From Pantoea sp. Lij88 (GTDB taxonomy: Bacteria; Pseudomonadota; Gammaproteobacteria; Enterobacterales; Enterobacteriaceae): 64,000 nt of DNA. The notes below the pieces were generated by a model that was given only the letters and a program-made list of their open reading frames with translations, did not search any database and was not told the DNA's origin. The position numbers were made by a program, and so were the translations under genes. The stretch covers positions 3,596,001 through 3,660,000 of the forward strand of contig NZ_CP118269.1 in NCBI RefSeq assembly GCF_030062155.1. The letters run 5' to 3'. Below are positions 47,555 to 56,818 of the stretch, piece after piece. Numbering within the stretch: the first letter of the stretch is position 1; every line of letters begins with the position of its first letter.

Positions 47555-47578
47555 TTCACGCAGCGGTGAATAAACTAA

Positions 47579-47602
47579 GGCGGACTCCGGTCCGCCTTTT
47601 TT
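47579..47602 (+). terminator. gcd: Terminator of gcd
   Basis: GGCGGAC / GTCCGCC stem with TCCG loop followed by six T, 25 nt after the gcd stop. Confidence 0.9.
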
Positions 47603-47609
47603 GATCGCG

Positions 47610-48827
47610 CTATTTACGCATCCCGCGCCAGTTGAGCCAGGCGCAAAACAGCATTACCGCGCAGGTTGCCAGAAAGACCGGTCGCATTCCAAACGCCCCG
47701 CCCACCAGCCCACCGAACAGCGGGCCGCTGACCTGACCGATATATTGCGCCGACGTCGAATAGCCCAGCATCCGCCCGACCTGTGAACCCGGCACGTTAT
47801 GACGAATAATCGCCGTAATGCACGGCATCAATCCGCCCAGCGCCATCCCCATCAGAAAACGCAGCAGCACCAGTTGCCAGGCCGCCGTGATAAACGCCTG
47901 CGGAATCAGCAGCAGTCCGCTAACCACTAATCCGCCCGTCAGCACCCGCCAGTGCCCTACCCGATCGGCCAGACGACCCAGCCGGGGTGCCGCCAGTACG
48001 GTCCCCAGCGCCGCAGCGGACATCACCAGTCCGGATATCATGGTGATCTGATGGTTGCCCTGCACAAACTCGCCCACGTAAAGCGTGATAATCGGCTCAA
48101 TCGACATGCTGGCGAAGATCAGCAACATGCCGGAGAGCCACATCAGCCGCACCAGGTTGTGATTAACCGGCTCGTCTGCGGACTGCGCTGGCTGGCTGGC
48201 GCGCGACGTCGCGGCGGCACGTGGCTGCTCTTTGAGTAAGAAGGTGGTGGCGAGGAAGGCGAGAAATATCACCGCGCCGGTCAGCCAGAAAGTCTGACGG
48301 ATGCCAATCAGCGGCGGTAACACTCCCCCCAACAGCGGCCCGACCACGTTGCCCGCCATAATGCCGGATGACAATACGCCCAGCGCCCAGCCGGTCTGCG
48401 CTTTTGGCGTTTGTGCCGCCACCAGAATGGTCGACCCCGACGCGTAACCCCCCAGCAGCCCCGCCAGCAGGCGCAGCGCGACCAGTTGCCACGGCGCGGT
48501 CGCCATGCCGATCAGCGACATCGCAATCGCCATCCCAAGGCTGGCGCGGATCAGCATCAGCTTACGGCCATAGCGATCGGCCAGCCTGCCCCACAGCGGC
48601 GCAGTCAGCGCGGCGCTGAAAAAGGTCGCGCCGTAGGCCAGACCAGACCAGCGGGCGATGGCGGCGGGCTGCTCAACGCCGAGTTGCTGAACATAGAGCG
48701 GCAGAAACGGCAGCAGCAGCGTCATCGCCACGATAGTGGTAAAAGAGCCGACGACGCAGACCGCTAAGTTACGTCTCCAGTGCTGAAACTCTGCCGTTTC
48801 GGTTGACTGTTGCATGGTGGTATCCAT
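47610..48827 (-). CDS. MFS multidrug exporter, MdtG-like
   Basis: A 405-aa, 12-helix MFS protein. It resembles E. coli MdtG along its length: LLPFLPLYVQQLGV at helix 1, GRLADRYGRKLMLIRASLGM (motif A), ALRLLAGLLGGYASGSTILVAAQ, and GPLFGGLVGGAFGMRPVF near the end. MdtG-type pumps confer modest drug or fosfomycin tolerance. Start ATG at 48827 (MDTTMQQ) is chosen; an upstream extension to 48962 would run through the gap to the LysR gene. The LysR gene 98 bp upstream on the same strand may regulate it. Confidence 0.84.
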   Translation of the reverse strand: MDTTMQQSTETAEFQHWRRNLAVCVVGSFTTIVAMTLLLPFLPLYVQQLGVEQPAAIARWSGLAYGATFFSAALTAPLWGRLADRYGRKLMLIRASLGMAIAMSLIGMATAPWQLVALRLLAGLLGGYASGSTILVAAQTPKAQTGWALGVLSSGIMAGNVVGPLLGGVLPPLIGIRQTFWLTGAVIFLAFLATTFLLKEQPRAAATSRASQPAQSADEPVNHNLVRLMWLSGMLLIFASMSIEPIITLYVGEFVQGNHQITMISGLVMSAAALGTVLAAPRLGRLADRVGHWRVLTGGLVVSGLLLIPQAFITAAWQLVLLRFLMGMALGGLMPCITAIIRHNVPGSQVGRMLGYSTSAQYIGQVSGPLFGGLVGGAFGMRPVFLATCAVMLFCAWLNWRGMRK

Positions 48828-48925
48828 TGAATGATCAGGGATACAGGCTAACCGGAGTCGCAGAGTAACAACAGTCGTGGCGGAATAGTTACTCAGTGGC
48901 GCTGGTTGTTGCCAGTTGACAACAA

Positions 48926-49822
48926 TCAGCCCGGATTCAATGCCGCCACCAGGGCATCGCACAGCAGCGTCACCGGCGAGGCCGGTTCAGGTGTGTCGTG
49001 CAGCAGCAGATAGCTCTGCAGACGATCCATCTGCCACTCCGGCAGCAATTGCTGAATATCGCCGCGCGCCATCGCCTCCTGCGCCATGTACGAGGGCAGA
49101 TAAGCGATGCCACTACCCGCCAGTGCCGCATTGAGCAGCGCCATGCTGTTATTGGCGCGGAAACGGCTGCGCACGTCCAGTGCCAGCCGCTGTTTATCAC
49201 GGCGGAACGGCAGCGCGGCGGTGTGCGCCGGACCGTGAAACATCAGCAGGTCATGGCGCGGCAGCATCTCAGGATGCGTGATGGCGGGTCGCTGCGCCAG
49301 GTAAGCGGGCGCGGCATAGAGTCCCCACTCGATATCGCTCAGCACCCGGAAATTACCCTGCTGCGGCGAGCGAGATCGGATCACAATCGCCAGATCCACC
49401 TGATCGTCCAGCCGATCGTGATTACGATCGGTCAGATCGAGATCGACGTTGATATGCAGATGGCGATGAAGAAAGCGATTCAGAACGGGCACCACGCACT
49501 GGCAGCCGAAGGTAACGGGCGCCTGCAGCCTGATCTGGCCGGTGGGCTGCTGATGCAGTTGCTGCACGAACGCTTCTGCGCGCTGGACTTCAGCCAGCAT
49601 CCTTACGCAGTAGGGATAGTACGCCTGGCCCTGCTCGGTCAGCGCCAGCCGCCGGGTGGTGCGCTGCAGCAGCCGGATGCCGAGACGCAACTCCAGACGG
49701 GCAATCTCCCGGCTGACATGGGATTTAGACCAGCCCAGTGCACGCGCCGCCTCACTGAAACTCTGTAATTCCACAACCCGAGCAAATACCAACATGGCGG
49801 TTAAATTCGCGCCGTTTTCCAT
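48926..49822 (-). CDS. LysR-family transcriptional regulator
   Basis: A 298-aa LysR-type protein: winged helix at residues ~8-65 (FSEAARALGWSKSHVSREIARLE), then the two-lobed effector domain starting about residue 90. It belongs to the CrgA/DmlR-like branch by the RLLQRTTRRLALTEQG segment. It precedes the MdtG-like exporter on the same strand. Target unknown. Confidence 0.87.
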   Translation of the reverse strand: MENGANLTAMLVFARVVELQSFSEAARALGWSKSHVSREIARLELRLGIRLLQRTTRRLALTEQGQAYYPYCVRMLAEVQRAEAFVQQLHQQPTGQIRLQAPVTFGCQCVVPVLNRFLHRHLHINVDLDLTDRNHDRLDDQVDLAIVIRSRSPQQGNFRVLSDIEWGLYAAPAYLAQRPAITHPEMLPRHDLLMFHGPAHTAALPFRRDKQRLALDVRSRFRANNSMALLNAALAGSGIAYLPSYMAQEAMARGDIQQLLPEWQMDRLQSYLLLHDTPEPASPVTLLCDALVAALNPG

Positions 49823-49981
49823 GTTTCCCGACTCCGACAGTAAAGGGATGCTGGCAACAAACTAACACGTTCGGGCAAGGCGATTATGGCTGGCGGGTAA
49901 AAAAAACAGGGCGGGATGCAGGATGAGAGTGCGGGCCGACCTTCCCGTCTTTATGCAGTGACGGGAAGGTCTTATCAGGCA

Positions 49982-50350
49982 TCAGCTGGCCATCGCCAGT
50001 GGAAACAGCAGCCGATCCGGCTCGACGCGACGCTGACGGCGCAGCTGGCCTGGCGTCACCATAAAGTAGTTTTTAAAGGTGCGGGTATAGGCCTGCTGAG
50101 TGTCGAAGCCGTAGTTCATCGCCACCTGCAGTATCGCTTCGTTGCTGCTCAGCAACGTGAGCGCAGACTCGGTTAAGCGCCGCTGCCGGATATATTCAGC
50201 CAGTGAAAAGCCGGTGTGCTGGCGGAACAGGCGTTGCAGATGCCAGCGCGAATAGCCCGAGCGGCGCGCCACCTCATCCAGATGCAGATCGTGTCCTAAG
50301 TTGTTCTCAATCCAGTCCAGCAAACTCCGAATAAACTCGCGCTGATTCAT
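49982..50350 (-). CDS. Small AraC-family regulator (SoxS/RamA size class)
   Basis: A 122-aa protein consisting of just the two helix-turn-helix AraC domain: LHLDEVARRSGYSRWHLQRLFRQHTGFSLAEYIRQRR for the first and ILQVAMNYGFDTQQAYTRTFKNYF for the second. Stand-alone AraC domains of this size (SoxS, MarA, RamA) switch on efflux and stress genes and are controlled by their own transcription level. Three phased AATTAGC repeats lie 62-90 bp upstream of its start. Confidence 0.85.
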   Translation of the reverse strand: MNQREFIRSLLDWIENNLGHDLHLDEVARRSGYSRWHLQRLFRQHTGFSLAEYIRQRRLTESALTLLSSNEAILQVAMNYGFDTQQAYTRTFKNYFMVTPGQLRRQRRVEPDRLLFPLAMAS

Positions 50351-50411
50351 GGTTCCTCCTGTTCATGCTGATGTGCAGTGGAGCCACTCTACCCGCTAAA
50401 ATTTATCCCTT

Positions 50412-50440
50412 AATTAGCAGAAAATTAGCGCAGAATTAGC
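50412..50440. promoter_or_regulatory. Three AATTAGC direct repeats at 11-bp spacing
   Basis: AATTAGC starts at 50412, 50423 and 50434, exactly one helical turn apart. Tandem half-sites at 11 bp are what OmpR/PhoB-type response regulators bind (the PmrA and PhoB boxes are examples). The site is upstream of the AraC-type gene and about 266 bp upstream of the response-regulator gene. Confidence 0.5.
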
Positions 50441-50544
50441 AACGGCGGAAACGGGAGCGGAAAGGCGCGGCCAGCGGGACTTTGGGGGGAATCACGGTCA
50501 TAGAAAATGACCATTACCTACCTGAATGAGTCATTCTGTGGCAA

Positions 50545-50618
50545 GGCGGCGAATGCGCGAATCCCCGGGAGCTGACATCAGTCAGTGACTGGGGTGAGCA
50601 AAAGCAGCCAACGCCGCC
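50545..50618 (+). repeat. Structured intergenic repeat (nested stem-loop)
   Basis: GGCGGC (50545) pairs with GCCGCC (50613), CCCC (50563) with GGGG (50591) and TGAC (50573) with GTCA (50581) around an ATCA loop. The TGACTGGGGTGAGC / CAGCCAACGC wording is like an intergenic repeat I remember from Serratia, Yersinia and Erwinia genomes. Single copy in this window; lies upstream of the two-component genes. It is unlike the 27/41/42-kb family. Confidence 0.5.
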
Positions 50619-50705
50619 ACAGTGCGAAGTATGAAGGCGGAAGGATAATTCTGGGCTAACAATTGGTAAGTAAACTCTCTCTTATCTTTATGAAGGAGAT
50701 CAGCC

Positions 50706-51365
50706 ATGCGCGTGTTACTGGTTGAAGATGATGAAATGATCGGCGCGAACCTCCAGCAGGCACTGGAGGGCGCGGGCTGGTCGGTCGACTGGGTGCGCGA
50801 TGGCGTCTATGCCCAGAATGCCTGGAGTGAAGGCGGCTACAGCTGCGTGCTGCTCGATCTCGGCTTACCGCGCGATGATGGCCTGCAGGTGCTGCGCCGG
50901 GCACGCGGGCGCGGCGATGCCACGCCGGTACTGATTCTGACCGCGCGCGACACGGTGGCGCAGCGCATCCAGGGCCTCGACAGCGGTGCGGACGACTACC
51001 TGCTTAAACCATTCGATTTACAGGAAGTCATGGCCCGAATGCGCGCCATCACCCGACGCAGCCACGGCGCAGCAGACTCGGTGCTGGGTAGCGGCGATGT
51101 CCAGCTGGATATGATGACCCGTGAAGTACTCTACAAAGGCCAGCGCGAGCAGCTTACGGCGCGTGAATATGCCCTGCTCTACGCCCTGCTGGAGCGGCCA
51201 GGTGCCATTCTGTCGCGCGAGCAGCTGGAAAACCGTATCTATGGCTGGGGCGATGAAGTCAGCAGCAATGCGGTGGATGTGCTGATCCACGGGATGCGTC
51301 GCAAGCTGGACAACGATGTCATCCGCAACGTGCGCGGGCTGGGCTGGCGGGTACCGGCGATATGA
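50706..51365 (+). CDS. OmpR-family response regulator (QseB/PmrA-like)
   Basis: A 219-aa response regulator. The receiver has the acidic pair Glu7/Asp8-Asp9, phospho-acceptor Asp51 (VLLDLGLP) and Lys101 (LLKPFD). The C-terminal winged helix covers residues ~125-219 with the recognition region NAVDVLIHGMRRKLD. GAAGGAG precedes the start by 7 nt. It overlaps the kinase gene by 4 nt (ATGA). It resembles QseB/PmrA/TctD; a specific name is not justified. Confidence 0.9.
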   Translation: MRVLLVEDDEMIGANLQQALEGAGWSVDWVRDGVYAQNAWSEGGYSCVLLDLGLPRDDGLQVLRRARGRGDATPVLILTARDTVAQRIQGLDSGADDYLLKPFDLQEVMARMRAITRRSHGAADSVLGSGDVQLDMMTREVLYKGQREQLTAREYALLYALLERPGAILSREQLENRIYGWGDEVSSNAVDVLIHGMRRKLDNDVIRNVRGLGWRVPAI

Positions 51366-52717
51366 AACCGTTCCGCTTTATGCGCTCACTGCGCAACAAA
51401 CTTCTCTCTACGCTGCTGATCATTCACCTGCTGATGATCGGCGGCGTCACCTGGTATTTCTTCAGCTGCTACGGCGATATGGTCGGCACCATGAAGGACG
51501 ATCAGCTGGCAAAAATCGCTGATGCCTGGTCCACCAATAAACAGATGCCCGCCCTGATGCCGATGCTTATTGCGCCGGACAAGGCGAAGAGCGCTTTTGT
51601 GGTTCAGCTATGGGACGATCAGGGCCAGTTGCGGGCCAGCTCATGGCCGGAGTTACAGGCGCCGCTGCAAAACCAGCGCGGCTATCATGATGTGCATATC
51701 GGTCAGTGCGACGACTGTGAGTGGCGCATCTACACCCGGCCCGGCATGCCTGGCAGCGAGATCAAAACCATCCAGGTCATGCACAACCTCAGCTACATGA
51801 AGGCCTCGATGGTCAAGCGGGCGCTGTCGGCGATCATTCCGATGATCCTGATGATGCCGCTGTCACTGCTGGTGATCTGGCTGGTGGTGCGCAAGATCAC
51901 CCGGGATCTGCAGGTCGCTTCGCGTCAGATTGCGGCGCAGGAGACGCATCATCCGCACAATGTCTCACCGGAAGGTTTACCGGATGAGATCCTGCCGCTG
52001 GTAGCCGCCTACAACTCGCTGCTGAATAAGCTGCGGGAAGCCTGGTCGTCGCAGCGTCAGTTCCTGGAAGATGCCGCGCATGAGCTGCGCACGCCGGTAA
52101 CGGCGGTGACGTTGCAGCTGGAAAACCTGCGTCAGCACATCCAGCCGGGCGAAGCGAGCCGGCAGTTCAGCCAGCTGGAGGCGGGCGTCACCCGCACCCG
52201 TCATCTGGTGACGCAGCTACTCAATGTCTCGCGTCAGGATGACCAGAGCGTGGTGGCCAGCGTTGAGCATATTGACCTGGAAGATCTGCTGAAAGAGAGC
52301 ATTGAGCAGCTGATGGTGGTGGCGGATAAACGCGGCATCGATATCGGCTTTAACGGCTCCACGCAGTACCGTCTGCAGGCCAGCCGCTCCGAGCTGCGCA
52401 GCCTGTTCGATAACCTGATTGGGAACGCCATGTTACACACGCCGGAAGGCAGCCTGGTCGATGTGCTGCTGCATCGGGTTGCGGGCAGGACCGTAGTCGA
52501 TATTGTCGATAACGGTCCGGGCATGCCGGAATCCTTTATCGAGCGCGCGTTTGATCGCTTTACCCGTTCCCCGGACGTTAAAGCCCAGGGCAGCGGGCTG
52601 GGATTATCGATTGTGCGAAACGTCGCACAGAAACATCAGATTCACGTCGCCCTTTCCAATTGCCTGACGCCACAGGGTGCTATTTGTGGTTTGCAGGTCC
52701 GCGTCACCCTTCCCTGA
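51362..52717 (+). CDS. Sensor histidine kinase with Cys/His-rich periplasmic domain
   Basis: A 451-aa inner-membrane kinase. Two membrane helices (about 14-34 and 157-177) bracket a ~120-residue periplasmic domain, followed by HAMP and a HisKA domain with His240 in EDAAHELRTPV, and the ATPase lid NLIGNAMLH, DNGPGMPES and GSGLGLSIVR. The periplasmic domain carries HxxHxxxCxxC (His109, His112, Cys116, Cys119) and Cys36 beside helix 1. Those residues suggest metal or redox sensing rather than the polymyxin or autoinducer signals of named relatives. Coupled with the response regulator by a 4-nt overlap. Confidence 0.88.
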   Translation: MKPFRFMRSLRNKLLSTLLIIHLLMIGGVTWYFFSCYGDMVGTMKDDQLAKIADAWSTNKQMPALMPMLIAPDKAKSAFVVQLWDDQGQLRASSWPELQAPLQNQRGYHDVHIGQCDDCEWRIYTRPGMPGSEIKTIQVMHNLSYMKASMVKRALSAIIPMILMMPLSLLVIWLVVRKITRDLQVASRQIAAQETHHPHNVSPEGLPDEILPLVAAYNSLLNKLREAWSSQRQFLEDAAHELRTPVTAVTLQLENLRQHIQPGEASRQFSQLEAGVTRTRHLVTQLLNVSRQDDQSVVASVEHIDLEDLLKESIEQLMVVADKRGIDIGFNGSTQYRLQASRSELRSLFDNLIGNAMLHTPEGSLVDVLLHRVAGRTVVDIVDNGPGMPESFIERAFDRFTRSPDVKAQGSGLGLSIVRNVAQKHQIHVALSNCLTPQGAICGLQVRVTLP

Positions 52718-52735
52718 TCCCGGCCGTTTGATCAC

Positions 52736-52766
52736 GAACCAGACAACGTAAACGGTTGCCTGGTTC
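52736..52766 (+). terminator. Hairpin after the two-component operon
   Basis: GAACCAG / CTGGTTC stem extended by CAAC / GTTG, 18 nt after the kinase stop. T-tract weak (CCGTT). The remaining ~230 bp up to tsx hold no recognised gene. Confidence 0.55.
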
Positions 52767-52996
52767 CGTTCGATCCACGTCGTTATTGTGAAGTACGTCA
52801 CATTTTAGCTGAATTGTAATGCAACACTTTTTGACAAACGTGAGCAAAATCTATTTTCTATCGATCTGTTACAGGCACGCTACGCGGGCTGAAGAACTGG
52901 CTGTTATTTGCTGTGAAACCCTCATTCCCATCTAGGGACCGATTTCTCTCTGACTGCGTCTGCTGTGCGGCGGTCAAAAGCATGTGGCTGATAATA

Positions 52997-53863
52997 ATGA
53001 AATATAAAACGTTGATAGCAGGTGCCGTGCTGGCATGTTCATTGAGTGGTGCTGCGCAGGCCGCTGAAAGCGACCCGCAGTATGTCTCCGACTGGTGGCA
53101 TCAGAGCGTGAACGTGGTAGGCAGCTACCATACGCGTTTCGGACCGCAGTTTAACAACGACGTTTATCTGGAATATGAGGCGTTTGCGAAGAAAGACTGG
53201 TTCGATTTCTACGGCTATCTCGACGTGCCTAACTTCTTCGGCGTGGGCAACAGCAATGCCAACGGCGTGTTCGACCACGGTTCACCGATGTTTATGGAGA
53301 TTGAGCCGCGCTTCTCTATCGACAAACTGACCGGCACCAGCCTGGCCTTTGGTCCGTTCAAGGAGTGGTATTTCGCTAACAACTACATCTACGATATGGG
53401 CCGCAACAGCGATAACCGCCAGAACACCTGGTACATGGGTCTGGGCACCGATATCGATACGCACAGCGATGTCGGCCTGTCGCTGAACGTCTACGCCAAA
53501 TACCAGTGGGAAAACTATGGCGCAGCGAACGAAAACAGCTGGGATGGCTATCGCTTCAAGGTGAAATACTTCGTGCCAATCACCACGCTGTGGGGCGGTA
53601 ATCTGGGCTATGTGGGCTTCACCAACTTCGACTGGGGTTCTGACCTCAACGAAAAAGGCGGTTCATCACGCACCAGCAACTCCATCGCTTCCAGCCACAT
53701 TCTGTCACTGGGTTACGATCACTGGCACTTCTCTGCGGTGGCGCGTTATTTCCACAACGGCGGACAGTGGGCGGATGGTCAGGAACTGAACTTCGGTAAA
53801 GGTCCATTTGAAGTGAAATCGACTGGCTGGGGTTACTACCTGGTGGCGGGTTATAACTTCTGA
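52997..53863 (+). CDS. tsx: Nucleoside-specific channel Tsx
   Basis: Tsx is a 12-stranded outer-membrane channel for nucleosides and a phage/colicin receptor. The 288-aa protein has a signal peptide ending GAAQA, then the mature start [20 protein letters not shown], with the conserved [23 protein letters not shown] closely matching remembered E. coli Tsx, and ends in a C-terminal Phe (VAGYNF) as outer-membrane barrels do. ATG at 52997 gives a normal signal peptide; upstream in-frame codons to 52913 are rejected. Confidence 0.94.
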   Translation: MKYKTLIAGAVLACSLSGAAQAAESDPQYVSDWWHQSVNVVGSYHTRFGPQFNNDVYLEYEAFAKKDWFDFYGYLDVPNFFGVGNSNANGVFDHGSPMFMEIEPRFSIDKLTGTSLAFGPFKEWYFANNYIYDMGRNSDNRQNTWYMGLGTDIDTHSDVGLSLNVYAKYQWENYGAANENSWDGYRFKVKYFVPITTLWGGNLGYVGFTNFDWGSDLNEKGGSSRTSNSIASSHILSLGYDHWHFSAVARYFHNGGQWADGQELNFGKGPFEVKSTGWGYYLVAGYNF

Positions 53864-53870
53864 TGGTTGC

Positions 53871-53895
53871 GGGCGGTTGCAACAACCGCCCGTTT
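53871..53895 (+). terminator. tsx: Terminator of tsx
   Basis: GGGCGGTTG / CAACCGCCC stem with CAA loop followed by GTTTAG, eight nt after the stop. Confidence 0.72.
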
Positions 53896-53982
53896 AGCAG
53901 GAACGCTGGCTCAGGACATCACGCATCAGGGCCAGCTTTTCAGCTGCAGGCTTATCAGATAAGCGCTGCATCTGCCCCGCTT

Positions 53983-54420
53983 TTAGTTCTGCGGCTTCTC
54001 AACGTTGATGCGCCACGGAATGCCGAACTTATCAATGAACATCGCGAATCCGTTCGACCAGAACGTCTCCTGCCACTCCGTTGTCACCTTGCCGCCTGCC
54101 GACAATTTCTCAAACCACGCTTTGCCCTTTTCGACATCATTGGTGGACAGGCTGACCGCATAACCGGCATGTTCAGACGCTGGCGGCTTCTCAGTATTGC
54201 CGTCGCTCAGCATCAGCTCACCGTCACCGATACGCAGTTGCGCATGCATAATCTTTTCTGGCGGCTGCGGCGCGGCAGACTGATCGCCAACCTGCTCACC
54301 CTGATCCGGCATATCACCGAATTTCATTTTAGAGAGCAGCTCTCCCCCGGTCGCCTGCAGGTAAAAGTCGATAGCCTCTTCGCAACGGCCATAGAGAAAC
54401 AGATAAGGACTGACTTGCAT
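53983..54420 (-). CDS. VOC-superfamily protein (PhnB/YjdN-like)
   Basis: A 145-aa protein with two glyoxalase-fold repeats: MQVSPYLFLYGRCEEAIDFY at the start and the second half with AVSLSTNDVEKGKAWFEKL and the ending FGIPWRINVEKP. The combination matches the PhnB/YjdN (DUF3995/3-demethylubiquinone-like) group, whose function is unknown and which often lacks full metal ligands. It stands alone, convergent with tsx. Confidence 0.87.
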   Translation of the reverse strand: MQVSPYLFLYGRCEEAIDFYLQATGGELLSKMKFGDMPDQGEQVGDQSAAPQPPEKIMHAQLRIGDGELMLSDGNTEKPPASEHAGYAVSLSTNDVEKGKAWFEKLSAGGKVTTEWQETFWSNGFAMFIDKFGIPWRINVEKPQN

Positions 54421-54493
54421 CGTAACCTCTATTTGTCGGGTGGATTTATTACAGTACCTTAAGAGTGTAGACGATCGAGTTTACTCCCTGATT

Positions 54494-55390
54494 TCACTGA
54501 CAATAACGGCGGAAAAGTTGTGCCATATAACTGCTCATCGGGGTCAGCGTGGTGTCTTTGCGCTGAATCAGATAGAAGATGGCTTTCGGCAGAGGGTCAT
54601 CGAGCGCCAGCGCCACCAGCGATCGGCCCAGAATCGGATCATCAATCACGTCGACCGACAGAATGCTGATGAAATCGCTTTGCGCCACCAGGCTGGTGCA
54701 GGCCATAAAGGTTTCACAGGTCACCACGATTTTGGGTGCCATGCCGCGCTCGCCAAACAGATCGTGCAGCAGACGGTAATAGCTGCCTTTCGGGGTTGGC
54801 ATCGTCCAGTCCGCCTGCTGTAACTCCGCCAGAGAACGGGCCTTTTCCAGCGGGTGGCCTTTGCGCACCACCACTTTGTACTCGCGCTCCATTACCCTTT
54901 CATACATCAGCTCCTGATCGAGATGGCTCTGATCGTAGGTATTGATGGTGAAATCGAGCGCGCCCTGACGCAGTTCATGCACCATCGACACCAGCTGACC
55001 TTCGACGATGCGCACCTTCACCAGCGGGTATTCGCGATGAAACTGGTTTATCACCTGCGGCATGATAGTGCGCGCCACGCTGCCACCCACTCCGATGTTC
55101 ACCTGACCGCCGCCCAGCCCCAGACGCTGCTGGATATCCTCTTCAGCGACCCGCAGCTCCGCCAGCACCAGGCTGGCATGACGAAAAAAGTTATCACCGA
55201 TATCGGTCAGCACGACGCCCTGCTGACGGCGGATAAACAGCTTTGCGCCCAGCTCGCGCTCCAGCTCCTGAATCGCTTTGGTTAACGCCGGTTGCGACAG
55301 CCCGGAAAGACGGCTTGCCGCCCGGATACTGCCCTGGCGCGCCACGTCAGTGAAGGCGCGCAGCTGATGAAGCTTAAGATTGGCAGACAT
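54494..55390 (-). CDS. abgR: LysR-type regulator AbgR
   Basis: A 298-aa LysR-family protein (winged helix with SIRAASRLSGLSQPALTKAIQELE) divergent from abgA with a 114-bp gap, the arrangement of E. coli abgR-abgABT. AbgR is presumed to control p-aminobenzoyl-glutamate use. The name is by position and similarity. Confidence 0.87.
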   Translation of the reverse strand: MSANLKLHQLRAFTDVARQGSIRAASRLSGLSQPALTKAIQELERELGAKLFIRRQQGVVLTDIGDNFFRHASLVLAELRVAEEDIQQRLGLGGGQVNIGVGGSVARTIMPQVINQFHREYPLVKVRIVEGQLVSMVHELRQGALDFTINTYDQSHLDQELMYERVMEREYKVVVRKGHPLEKARSLAELQQADWTMPTPKGSYYRLLHDLFGERGMAPKIVVTCETFMACTSLVAQSDFISILSVDVIDDPILGRSLVALALDDPLPKAIFYLIQRKDTTLTPMSSYMAQLFRRYCQ

Positions 55391-55504
55391 AATTTTGCGA
55401 TAACCGTTGTTTATCAGTCACAAGATATTCGCATCTTATGCCGCCCAGTACCATTGTGTAGATTCGAAGCAGTGCATAAAAAATCAACAATGAGGAGAGA
55501 GCCG

Positions 55505-56818
55505 ATGAACCCCCTTTCAGACCACGTCAGCGCCCTGCTGCCACAGCTGCAGCAGTGGCGTCGCGACTTCCATCACTTCGCCGAATCGGGCTGGCTGGAG
55601 TTCCGCACCGCAACGATAGTCGCTGAAGAACTGCATAAGCTCGGTTATCAACTGAAGCTGGGCCGTGAGGTGATCGATGCCGATGCGCGGATGGGCCTGC
55701 CTGACGAAGCCGTGCTGAAGCAGCAGGAAGCGCGCGCGCTGCAACAGGGCGCGCTGCCGCAGTGGATCAGCCACTTCTCCGGCGGATTCTGCGGCATTGT
55801 GGCGACGCTTGAGACCGGCCGTCCTGGCCCGGTGATGGGCTTCCGCGTCGATATGGATGCACTGGATCTCAATGAAAGCCAGGCCGCCGATCATCTGCCA
55901 CAGCGCGAAGGGTTTGCCTCCTGTAATGCTGGCATGATGCACGCCTGCGGTCACGATGGTCACACCACCATTGGGCTGGGTCTCGCCTCGGTGCTGATGG
56001 CGATGAAAGATCAGCTCAGCGGCACGATTAAACTGATCTTCCAGCCCGCCGAAGAGGGCGTGCGCGGGGCCAAAGCGATGGTCGCGGCGGGCGTGGTCGA
56101 TGACGTTGAGCGCTTCACTGCGATTCATATCGGCACCGGCGTGCCAGCAGGCCAGGTGGTGTGCGGCAGCGACAGCTTCCTCGCCACGACCAAGCTGGAT
56201 GTTCACTTCACCGGCGTCGGTGCCCATGCGGGCGGTCGCCCTGAAGAGGGTCGCAATGCCCTGCTGGCCGCCGCACAGGCGACGCTGGCGCTGCATGGTC
56301 TGACCCAGCACAGCGGCGGCGTGGCGCGGGTCAACGTTGGCGTGCTGCAGGCGGGAACCGGCCGCAACGTGGTGGCCGACTGCGCCCTGCTGAAGGTCGA
56401 AACCCGCGGCGTCACTAATCAGGTTAACGACGATATTTATCAGCAGGCGCTGCGGGTGATTGCCGGTGCGGCGGCGATGTATGGCGTTGAGCAGCAGGTT
56501 TCGCTGATGGGCGCTGCGCGCAGCTGTACCCCGACGCAGCCGTGGGTCGATTTCATCCACCAGCAGGCAGATGCACTCGGCATGTTCGACTCGGTGGTCG
56601 ATCGTAAAGCGCAGGCAGCAGGTTCGGAAGATGCGACCTGCATGATGGAGCGCGTAAAACAGCGGGGCGGTGAAGCCTCTTACGTTATTTTCGGCTGTGA
56701 ACTGGCGGCGGGTCACCACAATGCGAAATTCGACTTTGACGAGCGGATCATGCCGGACGCCATCACGCTGCTGGCCACCCTGGCGCTGAACCAGGCGCAG
56801 TTCGGGGGATCACGATGA
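55505..56818 (+). CDS. abgA: p-Aminobenzoyl-glutamate hydrolase subunit A
   Basis: AbgA and AbgB form the heterodimer that hydrolyses p-aminobenzoyl-glutamate, a folate breakdown product. The 437-aa M20-family peptidase starts at ATG 55505, with GAGGAGAGA just upstream; the longer frame to 55292 overlaps the divergent promoter. Metal ligands appear as MHACGHDGHTTIG and PAEEGVRGAKAMV, and GVGAHAGGRPEEGRN marks the dimerisation domain. Its ATGA overlaps abgB, giving coupled synthesis of the two subunits. Confidence 0.94.
   Translation: MNPLSDHVSALLPQLQQWRRDFHHFAESGWLEFRTATIVAEELHKLGYQLKLGREVIDADARMGLPDEAVLKQQEARALQQGALPQWISHFSGGFCGIVATLETGRPGPVMGFRVDMDALDLNESQAADHLPQREGFASCNAGMMHACGHDGHTTIGLGLASVLMAMKDQLSGTIKLIFQPAEEGVRGAKAMVAAGVVDDVERFTAIHIGTGVPAGQVVCGSDSFLATTKLDVHFTGVGAHAGGRPEEGRNALLAAAQATLALHGLTQHSGGVARVNVGVLQAGTGRNVVADCALLKVETRGVTNQVNDDIYQQALRVIAGAAAMYGVEQQVSLMGAARSCTPTQPWVDFIHQQADALGMFDSVVDRKAQAAGSEDATCMMERVKQRGGEASYVIFGCELAAGHHNAKFDFDERIMPDAITLLATLALNQAQFGGSR

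Noticed and set aside
55517..56719. A 400-aa reading frame opposite abgA
   Set aside because: Antisense shadow of an intact M20 peptidase gene.
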